The notes under the pieces were generated by a model that saw nothing but the letters and a program-made list of their open reading frames with translations, had not been told where the DNA came from and made no database searches. Both the position numbers and the translations under genes were made by a program. A stretch of 64,000 nt of DNA from Ramlibacter paludis (GTDB lineage: Bacteria > Pseudomonadota > Gammaproteobacteria > Burkholderiales > Burkholderiaceae_C): assembly GCF_022012305.1 (NCBI RefSeq), contig NZ_JAKLTM010000001.1, forward strand, positions 496,001 through 560,000, written 5' to 3'. The number at the start of each line of letters is the position of its first letter. The stretch's first letter is position 1. This document shows, in pieces, positions 25,107 through 34,132 of the stretch.

Positions 25107-25748
25107 ATGGCTTACGAAAAACGCAGCAAGGACCAGCTGGCCCAGCGCGTGGCGCGCGACATCCACGACGGCGCCTACGTCAACCTCGGCATCGGCATGC
25201 CCACAGCCGTGGCCAACCACCTGCCGGCCGGCATCGAGATCGTGCTGCATTCGGAGAACGGCATCCTCGGCATGGGCCCTGCGCCTGCGGCGGGCGCGGA
25301 AGATTACGACCTGATCAACGCCGGCAAGCAGCCCGTGACCTTGCTGCCCGGCGGCGCCTACTTCCACCACGCCGACTCCTTCGCGATGATGCGCGGCGGC
25401 CATCTCGACATCTGCGTGCTGGGCGCCTTCCAGGTCTCGGCCACCGGCGACCTCGCCAACTGGAGCACCGGCGAGCCCGGCGCCATTCCCGCTGTCGGCG
25501 GGGCGATGGACCTGGCGATCGGCGCCAAGCAGACCTGGGTGATGATGGACCTGCTCACCAAGAAGGGCGAAAGCAAGATCGTCGAGCGCTGCACCTATCC
25601 GCTCACCGGTGTCGCCTGCGTGAAGCGCATCTACACCGAACTCTGTACGCTGGAGTGCACGCCGCAGGGCCTGAAGCTGGTCGACACGGTCCCCGGCCTC
25701 TCGCACGCCGAACTGGAACAACTCGTGGGCCTGCCGATCGCAGCCTGA
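25107..25748 (+). CDS. pcaJ: 3-oxoadipate CoA-transferase subunit B
   Basis: A 213-residue beta subunit carrying the catalytic glutamate in LHSENGILGMGP. Family segments NLGIGMPTAVANHLP, PGGAYFHHADSFAMMRGGHL and TEVCTLECTPQG-like residues (TELCTLECTPQGLK) are present. It begins 2 bp after pcaI, so the two are translated together. Succinyl-CoA:3-oxoacid transferases are close relatives; the neighbouring PcaF-like thiolase favours the 3-oxoadipate role. Confidence 0.92.
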   Translation: MAYEKRSKDQLAQRVARDIHDGAYVNLGIGMPTAVANHLPAGIEIVLHSENGILGMGPAPAAGAEDYDLINAGKQPVTLLPGGAYFHHADSFAMMRGGHLDICVLGAFQVSATGDLANWSTGEPGAIPAVGGAMDLAIGAKQTWVMMDLLTKKGESKIVERCTYPLTGVACVKRIYTELCTLECTPQGLKLVDTVPGLSHAELEQLVGLPIAA

Positions 25749-25768
25749 ACCCCGTTGGAGAACCTCCC

Positions 25769-26974
<1,206 letters not shown>

Positions 26975-26975
26975 C

Positions 26976-27035
26976 GTCATCCCCGCGGAGGCGGGGATCC
27001 AGGGCGCCCTGGATTCCCGCCTTCGCGGGAATGAC
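26976..27035. repeat. 60-bp double-hairpin repeat
   Basis: The whole segment is an imperfect palindrome (three mismatches between 30-bp halves) centred on CCAGGGCGCCCTGG. Each half also folds alone: ATCCCCGC/GCGGGGAT and ATTCCCGC/GCGGGAAT. It begins one base after the pcaF stop. The arms share the GTCATCCC...GGGATCC layout with 4381-4406 and 57081-57106, so it looks like a paired copy of the same repeat and may act as a bidirectional barrier to transcription. Confidence 0.8.
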
Positions 27036-27115
27036 AAATCTCTTCCGAGCGCCGGAAAACTGAATTCCGCCGCACCTCCTTGCACCCGCGCGGGGCGCGC
27101 AAGACACTGCGCCCC

Positions 27116-28138
27116 ATGGAGACAAACAAGATTCGCCGCCGCGGCCTGCTCGCGGCCGCCTCGGGCGCCGCGCTGGCCGGCCTGGCCGGCTGCGCGGCCA
27201 CCGTGCCGCTCACCCCCCAACCCATCTCGGTCATCAGCTTCGGCGGCGGCTTCAACCTGCCGCTGTGGGCCGCGCGCGACCAGGGCTTCTTCGCGAAGCA
27301 CGGGCTCGTGGCCGACCTGCAGGTCACGCCCGACTCGAAGAACGTCTTCAACGGCCTGATGGAAGGCCGCTACCAGGTCGCCATCACCGCCTTCGACAAC
27401 ATCGTCGCCTACCAGGAAGGCCAGGGCGAGCTGAAGTTCGATCCGCCCAGCGACTTCTTCGCCTTCATGGGCTCGGACGACGGCTTCCTGAGCCTGGTCG
27501 CCGTGCCCGAGGTGAAGAGCGTCGCGCAGCTCAAAGGCAAGACCGTGTCGGTCGACGCCATGAGCAACGGCTTCTCCTTCGCGCTGCGCGAGATGCTGGC
27601 GCGCAACGGCGTCGCCGAGTCCGACGTCAAATGGGCGCGTGCCGGCGGCACCGACCGCCGCTTCGCCGCGCTGATGGAGCGCCAGCACGACGCGACGATG
27701 CTGCGCGCGCCCTTCGACCTGCAGGCCACCAACCGCGGATTCAACCAGCTCGCGACCGCGCGCGAGGTGATCGGTCCTTACCTGGGCATCGTGGGCGCCG
27801 CGCGCCGCAGCTGGGCGCGCGAGCATCCGGCCCAGGTCGTCGCATTCATCCGCGCGTACCGCGATGCGGTGCGCTGGCTGGAGGACCCCGCCAACCGCTC
27901 CGCCGCCGAGGCGCTGCTGGTGCGCAACGTGCCGAACATGAGCCCGCAGATCGCGCAGCAGTCCGCGGCGCTGATGCTGGACCCGAAGAGCGGCTTCTTC
28001 GCCGACGCCGGCATGGAGCCGCGCGCGGTGCAGGCCGTGCTGGCGCTGCGCGGCAAGCTGGGCGAGCCGGCGCGCACGCTGGACAACCCCGACAAGTACC
28101 TCGACCGCCGCTACTGGCGCGAGGCCATGGCGCGTTGA
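27116..28138 (+). CDS. NMT1/THI5-like ABC transporter substrate-binding lipoprotein
   Basis: A 340-residue binding protein. The N-terminus has consecutive arginines (KIRRRGLLAAASG), as in Tat signals, and a lipobox LAGC at about residue 26, so it should be lipid-anchored. The fold matches the NMT1/SsuA type: FGGGFNLPLWAARDQGFFAKHGL, GRYQVAITAFDNIVAYQ, KGKTVSVDAMSNGFSFALRE. Such proteins bind nitrate, sulphonates, taurine, pyrimidine precursors or aromatic acids. No ABC permease or ATPase is adjacent, so it either uses a distant transporter or acts as a sensor. It is followed within 20 bp by a dehydrogenase gene. Confidence 0.87.
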   Translation: METNKIRRRGLLAAASGAALAGLAGCAATVPLTPQPISVISFGGGFNLPLWAARDQGFFAKHGLVADLQVTPDSKNVFNGLMEGRYQVAITAFDNIVAYQEGQGELKFDPPSDFFAFMGSDDGFLSLVAVPEVKSVAQLKGKTVSVDAMSNGFSFALREMLARNGVAESDVKWARAGGTDRRFAALMERQHDATMLRAPFDLQATNRGFNQLATAREVIGPYLGIVGAARRSWAREHPAQVVAFIRAYRDAVRWLEDPANRSAAEALLVRNVPNMSPQIAQQSAALMLDPKSGFFADAGMEPRAVQAVLALRGKLGEPARTLDNPDKYLDRRYWREAMAR

Positions 28139-28155
28139 TGCAAGGAAGACAAGGG

Positions 28156-29088
28156 ATGGCGAACGCAATCGGATGGATAGGCCTGGGCCGCATGGGCGAG
28201 GCGATGGTCAAGCGGCTGCTGAAGGCCGGCCACGGCGTCAGCGTGTGGAACCGCACGCGCAGCAAGGCCGAACCGCTGGCCGATTACGGCGCGGAGATCG
28301 TGCGCGACAAGACGGATCTCGCCGCCTGCGAATTGGTCTTCACCATGGTGTCGACGACCGACGACCTCAAGGAGGTGTTGTTCGGCGAGGGTGGCCTGGT
28401 GAGCGGGGCGAAGAAGCCCAAGGTCGTGGTCGATTCCTCCTCGATCTCGCAGGAGGGCTCGGCCGAGATCCGCGAGCGGCTCGAAGCGATGAACGTCGCC
28501 TACCTCTGCACGCCGGTCTCCGGCAACGCCAAGGTGGCCAAGGCGGGCAAGCTGCTGATCGTCGCTTCCGGACCCAAGGCGCTGTACGAGCGCGCCCAGC
28601 CCTACCTGCAGGCCATGGGCCGCAAGGCGATGTGGGTGGGCGAGGGCGAGCTGGCGCGCATCTGGAAGATCGCGCACAACACCATGTTCGGCGTGATCAT
28701 CCAGAACCTGTGCGAGATCACGGTGCTGGCCGAGAAGGCGGGCATTCCGCGCCACGTGTTCCTGGAGAGCATCAACGACTCGGTGCTCGGCTCCATGTAC
28801 ACGAAGTACAAGACGCCCATGCTCACCAACCTCACCTTCGACCAGGTCACCTTCACGCCCAAGCTGCTGCTGAAGGACATGGACCTGGGCATGGGCGCGG
28901 CCAAGGCGCATGGCGTCGCCATGCCGGCCGCCGCGGCGACGCGTGAATCGGTGGCGCGGCTGGTCGGTCGCGGCTACGAAGACATCGACTTCGCGGTGCT
29001 GCTGCTGGAGATGGCCAAGGACGCCGGCGTGGAGCTCAAGCCCGACAACGTGAAGATGACCGACGGCCTCGAAGGAGACAACAAATGA
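28156..29088 (+). CDS. NAD(P)-dependent 3-hydroxyisobutyrate dehydrogenase family oxidoreductase
   Basis: A 310-residue beta-hydroxyacid dehydrogenase. Rossmann motif IGWIGLGRMGEAMVKRLL at the start, substrate loop CTPVSGNAKVAKAGK, and the catalytic Lys in ARIWKIAHNTMFG. The middle differs from the copy at 487 in having SGNAKV where the usual SGG occurs. I use ATG 28156, which has GGAAG 7 nt upstream; ATG 28138 overlaps the previous stop and would add six residues. Its stop overlaps the start of the Bug gene by 4 nt. The set binding protein-dehydrogenase-Bug protein-dehydrogenase suggests uptake and oxidation of a hydroxy acid. Confidence 0.88.
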   Translation: MANAIGWIGLGRMGEAMVKRLLKAGHGVSVWNRTRSKAEPLADYGAEIVRDKTDLAACELVFTMVSTTDDLKEVLFGEGGLVSGAKKPKVVVDSSSISQEGSAEIRERLEAMNVAYLCTPVSGNAKVAKAGKLLIVASGPKALYERAQPYLQAMGRKAMWVGEGELARIWKIAHNTMFGVIIQNLCEITVLAEKAGIPRHVFLESINDSVLGSMYTKYKTPMLTNLTFDQVTFTPKLLLKDMDLGMGAAKAHGVAMPAAAATRESVARLVGRGYEDIDFAVLLLEMAKDAGVELKPDNVKMTDGLEGDNK

Positions 29089-30044
29089 AGCGACTCATTG
29101 CCCTCGTCGCCGCCACGCTCGTGGCCGGCGGCGCTTTCGCCCAAGGCGCGTGGCCCAGCAAGCCGATCAGGCTGGTGGTGCCGTTCACCGCCGGCAGCGG
29201 CACGGACATCATTGCCCGCACCGTCGGTGACGTCATGGCCAAGGGCCTGGGCCAGCCGGTGATCGTCGACAACAAGCCGGGCGCGGGCGGCACGATAGGC
29301 GCCGCGCAGGTGGCCAAGAGCGAGCCTGATGGCTACACGGTGCTGATCCACTCCTCGGGCCACGCGCTCAATCCGGCGATCTATCCGAGCCTGTCCTACG
29401 ACACCATCAAGGACCTGACGGGCGTCACGCCGCTGGCGGCCTTGCCCAACGTGATGGTCGTGTCGCCCACGCGCGGCTGGAAGACGGTGGCGGACGTCGT
29501 CGCCGCCGCCAAGGCCAAGCCGGGCCAGCTGAACTACGCGTCCGCCGGCGTCGGCAGCGCGACGCACCTCAACGCAGAGAAGTTCAAGTTGCAGGCCGGG
29601 ATCGATGCCGTGCACGTGCCCTTCAAGGGAACGCCGGAGGCATTGAGCGACGTGATCGGCGGCCGCAACGACTGGTTCTTCGCGCCGCTGTCTTCCGCAC
29701 TGCCGCTGATCAAGGACGGCAAGCTGCAGGCGCTGGCGGTCAGCACGGCCAAGCGCTCCCCTTCGCTGCCCGACGTGCCGACCACGGTGGAAGCCGGCGT
29801 GCCCGGCTCGGACTACACCTTCTGGGTCGGCATGATCGTGCCGGCCGCGACGCCGGCGCCGGTGGTCAAGCGCCTGCACGACGAAGCGCTCAAGGCGCTG
29901 GCCAGTCCCGAAGTGAAGGAGCGCATGGCCAGGCTGGGCGCCGACGCCTTCACGATGGAGCCGGCTGCCTTCAACGCCTACATCAAGACCGAGATGGACG
30001 CGGCGGCCACCATCGCCAAGGCCGCGAACCTCAAGGCGCAGTGA
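29085..30044 (+). CDS. Tripartite tricarboxylate transporter (Bug) substrate-binding protein
   Basis: A 319-residue periplasmic protein of the Bug/TctC family. Signal peptide about 1-19 (cleavage after AFA), then WPSKPIRLVVPFTAGSGTD, the usual N-terminal strand, and the two water-mediated ligand loops VDNKPGAGGTIGAAQVAK and HVPFKGTPEAL. Bug proteins bind carboxylated compounds for TctAB or for signalling. No TctA or TctB is in the window, which is common for the many orphan Bug genes of Burkholderiales. Start and stop are both fused to dehydrogenase genes, so it belongs to one operon with them. Confidence 0.92.
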   Translation: MKRLIALVAATLVAGGAFAQGAWPSKPIRLVVPFTAGSGTDIIARTVGDVMAKGLGQPVIVDNKPGAGGTIGAAQVAKSEPDGYTVLIHSSGHALNPAIYPSLSYDTIKDLTGVTPLAALPNVMVVSPTRGWKTVADVVAAAKAKPGQLNYASAGVGSATHLNAEKFKLQAGIDAVHVPFKGTPEALSDVIGGRNDWFFAPLSSALPLIKDGKLQALAVSTAKRSPSLPDVPTTVEAGVPGSDYTFWVGMIVPAATPAPVVKRLHDEALKALASPEVKERMARLGADAFTMEPAAFNAYIKTEMDAAATIAKAANLKAQ

Positions 30045-30904
30045 TGCGCCTGCACATCGTCGGCGCCGGCAAGATGGGGCTGCCGATGGCGCGGCACTTC
30101 GCCGCGGCCGGCCATGCGGTGAGCGTGCACGACGCGGATGCGCAGCGCCTGGCGCTGGCGCGTGCGGCGGGGCTGGAGGTCGCGGCCGCCGGGCTCGCAT
30201 CCGCCGACGTCGTGCTGTCGTCCTTGCCGCACGACGCGGCCCTGCTGGCGGTCGGCGAAGAAGTTGCGCGCGGCGCACCACGCGGCGCGCTCTACGTCGA
30301 CACCAGCACGGTCTCGCAGGAGGCTTCGGCGCGGGTCGCCGCGCAATGCGATGCGGCCGGCGTGCGCTACCTGCGTGCCACCGTTTCCGGCAATAACCAC
30401 ATGGCCGAAGCCGCGCAGCTGAGGGTGATGGCTTCCGGCCCGCGCGAGGCCTACGAAGCCGCGCTGCCGCTGTTCCGTTTGCTGGGCCCCGCGCAGTTCT
30501 ACCTGGGCGACGCCGAGCAGGCGCGGCTGATGAAGCTGGTGGTCAACCTGATGATCGCGCAGACCAGCGCCATGCTCGCCGAGGCGCTGGCGCTGGGCCG
30601 CAAGGGCGGCCTGCAGTGGTCGGACATGTGGGAGGTGCTGGGCGCCAGCGCGGTGGCCTCGCCCATCGTCAAGGCCAAGGCCGTGCAGCTGTCGCGGCGC
30701 GACTTCACGCCGACCTTCACCGTCGAACAGATGACCAAGGACCTGGGCCTGATCCTCGACGCGGGCGCCGTCGCACACGTGCCTTTGCCGCAGACGGCCG
30801 CCACGCTGCAGCTGATGCAGGCGGCCATCGCGCAAGGCGACGGCGGCGCCGATTACGCGGCGATCATCAAGACCGTGGAGCGCGCTGCCGGCCTGGTTCC
30901 CTGA
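30044..30904 (+). CDS. NAD(P)-binding beta-hydroxyacid dehydrogenase
   Basis: A 286-residue relative of 3-hydroxyisobutyrate dehydrogenase, with LHIVGAGKMGLPMARHFAA as Rossmann motif, RATVSGNNHMAEAAQL as substrate loop and the catalytic Lys in ARLMKLVVNLMIAQ. The loop again reads SGN rather than SGG, like the copy at 28156, and the two may act on related substrates. Its ATG shares one base with the stop of the Bug gene (TGATG). It ends the operon; 90 bp without a clear terminator follow before the DUF4142 gene. Confidence 0.87.
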   Translation: MRLHIVGAGKMGLPMARHFAAAGHAVSVHDADAQRLALARAAGLEVAAAGLASADVVLSSLPHDAALLAVGEEVARGAPRGALYVDTSTVSQEASARVAAQCDAAGVRYLRATVSGNNHMAEAAQLRVMASGPREAYEAALPLFRLLGPAQFYLGDAEQARLMKLVVNLMIAQTSAMLAEALALGRKGGLQWSDMWEVLGASAVASPIVKAKAVQLSRRDFTPTFTVEQMTKDLGLILDAGAVAHVPLPQTAATLQLMQAAIAQGDGGADYAAIIKTVERAAGLVP

Positions 30905-30994
30905 GCTGCCCGGCAGTTCTATGGGCGGCGTCCTACGTCGCAGGGCTTCGGCGTCTTCGACGATGGGAGACCCATTCCCCCGATCAAGGTGCCC

Positions 30995-31498
30995 ATGAAA
31001 CGCTTTCTCATTTCCGCCATGGCCGCGGCCGTCGCCATTGCCAGCCCCGCGGTCTTCGCCGCCGTCAGCAAGAAGGACCAGGAGTTCTTCACCAAGGCCG
31101 CCGGTGGCGGCATGTTCGAAGTGGAGGCCGGCAAGCTGGCCCAGAGCAAGGGCCAGAGCGACGGCGTCAAGTCCTTCGGCAGCATGCTGGAGAAGGACCA
31201 CGGCGCCGCCAACGAGGAACTGAAGGCGCTGGCGGCCAAGAAGGGCGCCAAGCTGCCGGACGCCGTCCCCGCGAAGATGCAGAAGACGCTGGACAAGCTG
31301 GCCAAGTCGAAGCACTTCGACCAGGACTTCGTCAAGGAAGTGGGCCTGCACGACCACAAGACCGACATCGCCCTGTTCGAGAAGACCGCCAAGGGCGCCT
31401 CCGACGCCGACGTCAAGGCCTTCGCTTCCAAGACCTTGCCCACGCTGAAGGAACACCTGAAGCACGCCGAAGGCCTGAAGAAGGGCGGCAAGCACTGA
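30995..31498 (+). CDS. Exported DUF4142 protein
   Basis: A 167-residue exported protein. A signal peptide (residues 1-20, cleavage after VFA) is followed by a single DUF4142 domain, a ferritin-like helical bundle: KKDQEFFTKAAGGGMFEVEA, MLEKDHGAANEELKALA, VGLHDHKTDIALFEKTA. No metal-ligand set is complete enough to claim an oxidase. Members are induced by stress in several proteobacteria, but the function is unknown. An in-frame GTG lies two codons before the ATG; the ATG is preferred for its normal signal peptide. It precedes a secreted DsrE-like gene by 36 bp. Confidence 0.88.
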   Translation: MKRFLISAMAAAVAIASPAVFAAVSKKDQEFFTKAAGGGMFEVEAGKLAQSKGQSDGVKSFGSMLEKDHGAANEELKALAAKKGAKLPDAVPAKMQKTLDKLAKSKHFDQDFVKEVGLHDHKTDIALFEKTAKGASDADVKAFASKTLPTLKEHLKHAEGLKKGGKH

Positions 31499-31534
31499 TC
31501 CGTTAGGATCGCGGGCATCGAAGGAGATGCCCGC

Positions 31535-31975
31535 ATGAAGACCCCTGCCGTTTCCCGCCGCGCCTTTGCCACCGGCGCCGTCGCCCTGGCCCTCGTGGCG
31601 GCGCTGCCCGCGCTGGCGCAGAAGCCCGCGCACAAGAACCAGGTCGTGATGCAGGTCAGCGACAACGACCCGGCCAAGTGGAACCTCGCGCTGAACAACG
31701 CGGCCAACCTGCAGAAGGACCTGGGGATGGACGACGTCGAGCTCGAGATCGTCGCCTATGGCCCGGGCATCGGCATGCTGAAGGCCGACTCGCCGGTGGC
31801 CGCGCGCATCTCCAGCGCGCTGGGCAACGGCGTCAAGGTCGTGGCGTGCGAGAACACCATGGCCGGCCAGAAGCTGCAGAAGTCGGACATGCTGCCGAAC
31901 ATCGGCTACGTGCAGGCCGGCGTCGTCGAGTTGATGAAGAAGCAGCAGCAGGGCTGGGCGTACATCCGCCCGTAG
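31535..31975 (+). CDS. Exported DsrE/DsrF-like protein
   Basis: A 146-residue protein with a Tat-like signal (VSRRAFATGAVALALVAALP, cleavage after ALA) and a DsrE-type alpha/beta domain: NQVVMQVSDNDPAKWNLALN, VELEIVAYGPGIGMLKAD, VACENTMAGQKL. A single Cys is in the position of the sulfur-carrying cysteine of DsrE (VVACENTM). The cytoplasmic DsrEFH proteins relay sulfur; exported single-domain relatives are common in Burkholderiales and unassigned. GGAGA at a 4-6 nt spacing supports the start. The gene converges with lysR at 31982. Confidence 0.85.
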   Translation: MKTPAVSRRAFATGAVALALVAALPALAQKPAHKNQVVMQVSDNDPAKWNLALNNAANLQKDLGMDDVELEIVAYGPGIGMLKADSPVAARISSALGNGVKVVACENTMAGQKLQKSDMLPNIGYVQAGVVELMKKQQQGWAYIRP

Positions 31976-31981
31976 CCCCCC

Positions 31982-32908
31982 TCAATACCCGAACCGCGCC
32001 GTCCACTTCCGCTCGTACTCCATCCGCTCGAAGTGCTCGGCGATGAAGTCGATGAAGGTCCGCACCTTCGCCGACAGGTGCTTGCGGCTCGGGTAGGCGA
32101 GGTTGATCGTCAGCCGCGGCAGGTCCCAGGCGTCCAGCACCGGCACCAGCCGGCCGGCGACGATGTCGTCGTAGAGGATGTAGGTCGGCTGCACCAGGAT
32201 GCCCAGCCCCTCCAGCGCCGCGGCGCGCAGCACCTGGCCGTCGTTCGATTCCAGCACGCCTTTCACCGCCACCGTGGTGGTCTCGCCGTCGCGCGTGAAG
32301 CGCAGCTCGTGCGGATGGTTGGCATAGGTGTAGACCAGCAGCGCGTGCTTGGCCAGGTCGTCCAGCCCCTGGGGCGTGCCGGCTTTCGCCAGGTAGCCAG
32401 GCGAGGCGGCGAGGATGCGGCGCGTTTCCGCCAGCCGCCGGATGCTGATGTTCGAGTCCGGCTCCATCTCGCGCGTGCGGATGGCGACGTCGATGTTGTT
32501 GTCGATCAGGTCCAGGTAGCGGTTGGCCGTCTCCACGTGCACGCTCACGTTCGGGTAGCGCCGCGTGTACTCGGGCAGCAGCGGCGCGATGTGGTGCATC
32601 GAGAACGACAGCGAAGCCGTCACCCGCAGCGTGCCCGTGGGGTTGAGCGTGGACGCGTTGACCGCCGATTCGGCATCCTGCAGGTCGGCCAGGATGGACT
32701 TGCTGCGGCGCAGGAACTCCTGCCCCGGCTCGGTGAGGAACAGCCGCCGCGTGTTGCGCTCCACCAGGCGCGCGCCCAGCCGCTCCTCCAGCGCCGACAG
32801 GTGGCGGCTGGCGGCGGCATTGGACAGCCCCAGGGCGTCCGCGGCGCGGCTCAGGCTGCCGGTTTCGGCCACCTGCACGAACAGTTCCATCTCGGTCCAG
32901 CGATCCAA
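31982..32908 (-). CDS. LysR family regulator of the hydroxyquinol cluster
   Basis: A 308-residue LysR regulator. N-terminal winged helix ELFVQVAETGSLSRAADALG followed by SNAAASRHLSALEERLGARL, then a two-lobed effector domain beginning GTLRVTASLSFSMHHIAPLL. I take TTG 32908 with GGAG at 8 nt spacing as start; the next ATG (MELFVQ, six codons in) would also give a full domain. It diverges from the intradiol dioxygenase at 32993 with 84 bp between, the classic layout for LysR control of a ring-cleavage operon. The likely inducer is the ring-cleavage substrate or its product. Confidence 0.9.
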   Translation of the reverse strand: MDRWTEMELFVQVAETGSLSRAADALGLSNAAASRHLSALEERLGARLVERNTRRLFLTEPGQEFLRRSKSILADLQDAESAVNASTLNPTGTLRVTASLSFSMHHIAPLLPEYTRRYPNVSVHVETANRYLDLIDNNIDVAIRTREMEPDSNISIRRLAETRRILAASPGYLAKAGTPQGLDDLAKHALLVYTYANHPHELRFTRDGETTTVAVKGVLESNDGQVLRAAALEGLGILVQPTYILYDDIVAGRLVPVLDAWDLPRLTINLAYPSRKHLSAKVRTFIDFIAEHFERMEYERKWTARFGY

Positions 32909-32941
32909 GACTGCGTCTCCTTTGCGCGCGGCGGAAAACTC

Positions 32942-32967
32942 ATTTGCCCAGCCGCGCTTTCCCAAAT
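32942..32967. promoter_or_regulatory. Candidate LysR site ATTTG-N16-CAAAT
   Basis: A short dyad in the 84-bp divergent region between the lysR gene and the intradiol dioxygenase, ending 25 bp before the dioxygenase ATG. It is in the right place for a LysR site, but the half-sites are short and the T-N11-A spacing is not exact. Confidence 0.35.
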
Positions 32968-32992
32968 TATGGCCTCGCCCTAGAGTGCTCCC

Positions 32993-33832
32993 ATGCGCAA
33001 CCTCACCCAGGACAACATCACCCAGGCCGTCATCGCGCGCCTGGCGCAGACGCCCGACCCGCGATTGAAGGCGATCCTGACCAGCCTGGTGCAGCACCTG
33101 CACGCCTTCGCGCGCGAGGTGAAGCTGACCGAGGGCGAGTGGATGCAGGGCATCGAATTCCTCACGCGGGTGGGCCACATCACCGACGCCCAGCGGCAGG
33201 AGTTCATCCTGCTGTCGGACACGCTGGGCCTGTCGATGCTGACCGTGGCGATGAACAACGACAAGCCGGCCGGCTGCACCGAAGCCACCGTGTTCGGCCC
33301 CTTCTACGTGGAAGACGCGCCGAGCTTCGACCTGGGCGAAGACGTCGCGCGCGGCGCCCCCGGCGAGCCCTGCGACGTGAGCGGCGTGGTGCGCGGGCTG
33401 GGCGGCGAGCCGGTGGCCGGGGCCGAGATCCACGTCTGGCAAGCCGACGCCGAAGGCAAGTACGACGTGCAGCGCGGCGAGGCGCACGGCCACCGGGCGC
33501 GCGGCGTGCTGCATGCCAACGGCAAGGGCGAGTACCACTTCCGCTCCATCCTGGCCGAGGCCTACCCGATTCCCGACGACGGCCCGGTGGGCGACATGCT
33601 CAAGGCCACCGGGCGCCATCCGTGGCGACCGGCGCACCTGCACTTCATGATCAAGGCGCCAGGCTACGAGACGCTGATCACGCACGTGTTCCGCAACGGC
33701 GACCCTTATCTCGATTCGGATGCGGTGTTCGGCGTGCGCCAGTCGCTGGTGGCCGACTGGGTGAAGCAGCCGGACGGCCGGTACAAGGTCGAATACGACT
33801 TCGTGCTGAATCCCGCAGGAGAAGCGCGTTGA
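32993..33832 (+). CDS. Intradiol ring-cleavage dioxygenase, probable hydroxyquinol 1,2-dioxygenase
   Basis: A 279-residue non-haem Fe(III) dioxygenase. An N-terminal helical domain (residues 24-90, with EFILLSDTLGLSMLTVAMNN) precedes the beta-sandwich. Predicted iron ligands are Y157 (GKYDVQ), Y191 (EAYPIPDDGPVG), H215 and H217 (RPAHLHF). The N-terminal domain and overall length match hydroxyquinol and catechol 1,2-dioxygenases and not protocatechuate 3,4-dioxygenase. The maleylacetate reductase in the same operon favours hydroxyquinol, giving maleylacetate. It overlaps the Dabb gene by 4 nt. A second copy is at 50227. Confidence 0.9.
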   Translation: MRNLTQDNITQAVIARLAQTPDPRLKAILTSLVQHLHAFAREVKLTEGEWMQGIEFLTRVGHITDAQRQEFILLSDTLGLSMLTVAMNNDKPAGCTEATVFGPFYVEDAPSFDLGEDVARGAPGEPCDVSGVVRGLGGEPVAGAEIHVWQADAEGKYDVQRGEAHGHRARGVLHANGKGEYHFRSILAEAYPIPDDGPVGDMLKATGRHPWRPAHLHFMIKAPGYETLITHVFRNGDPYLDSDAVFGVRQSLVADWVKQPDGRYKVEYDFVLNPAGEAR

Positions 33833-34131
33833 TCCGCCACGTGGTGATGTGGAACGTGCGCGGCGCCAACCAGGCGGAGAAGGACGCGGCCGTCGCCCAG
33901 CTGCGCCGCAGCTTCCTCAGCCTGCGCGGCCGCGTGCCGGGCCTGCTGGAGCTGGAGGTCGGCGCCGATTCGAGCCGGGTCGACTACGCCTGCGACGTCG
34001 TGCTGCTGACGCTCTTCGATTCGCAGGTGGCGCTGGACGCCTATGCGAACCATCCCGAGCACCTGCGGGTGAAGCAGGAGATCGGCGACCTGCGCATCGC
34101 CCGGCACCAGGTCGATTACGAGGTGGATTGA
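33829..34131 (+). CDS. Dabb (stress-responsive A/B barrel) domain protein
   Basis: A 100-residue ferredoxin-like dimeric alpha/beta-barrel protein. It starts IRHVVMWNVRG, the family N-terminus, and has RVPGLLELEVGAD and VVLLTLFDSQVALDAYANHP, followed by KQEIGDL and RHQVDYEVD. Dabb proteins act as small oligomeric enzymes or binding partners in aromatic or polyketide metabolism. The start is TTG 33829 with AGGAGA upstream, overlapping the dioxygenase stop; a start that skips TTG would lose the first strand. It is in one operon with the dioxygenase, amidohydrolase and maleylacetate reductase, so a role in isomerising or hydrolysing a ring-cleavage intermediate is possible. Confidence 0.87.
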   Translation: MIRHVVMWNVRGANQAEKDAAVAQLRRSFLSLRGRVPGLLELEVGADSSRVDYACDVVLLTLFDSQVALDAYANHPEHLRVKQEIGDLRIARHQVDYEVD

Positions 34132-34132
34132 G

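Noticed and set aside
26976-27035. Paired repeats as a CRISPR fragment
   Set aside because: There are only two inverted copies with no regular spacers and no cas genes in the window.
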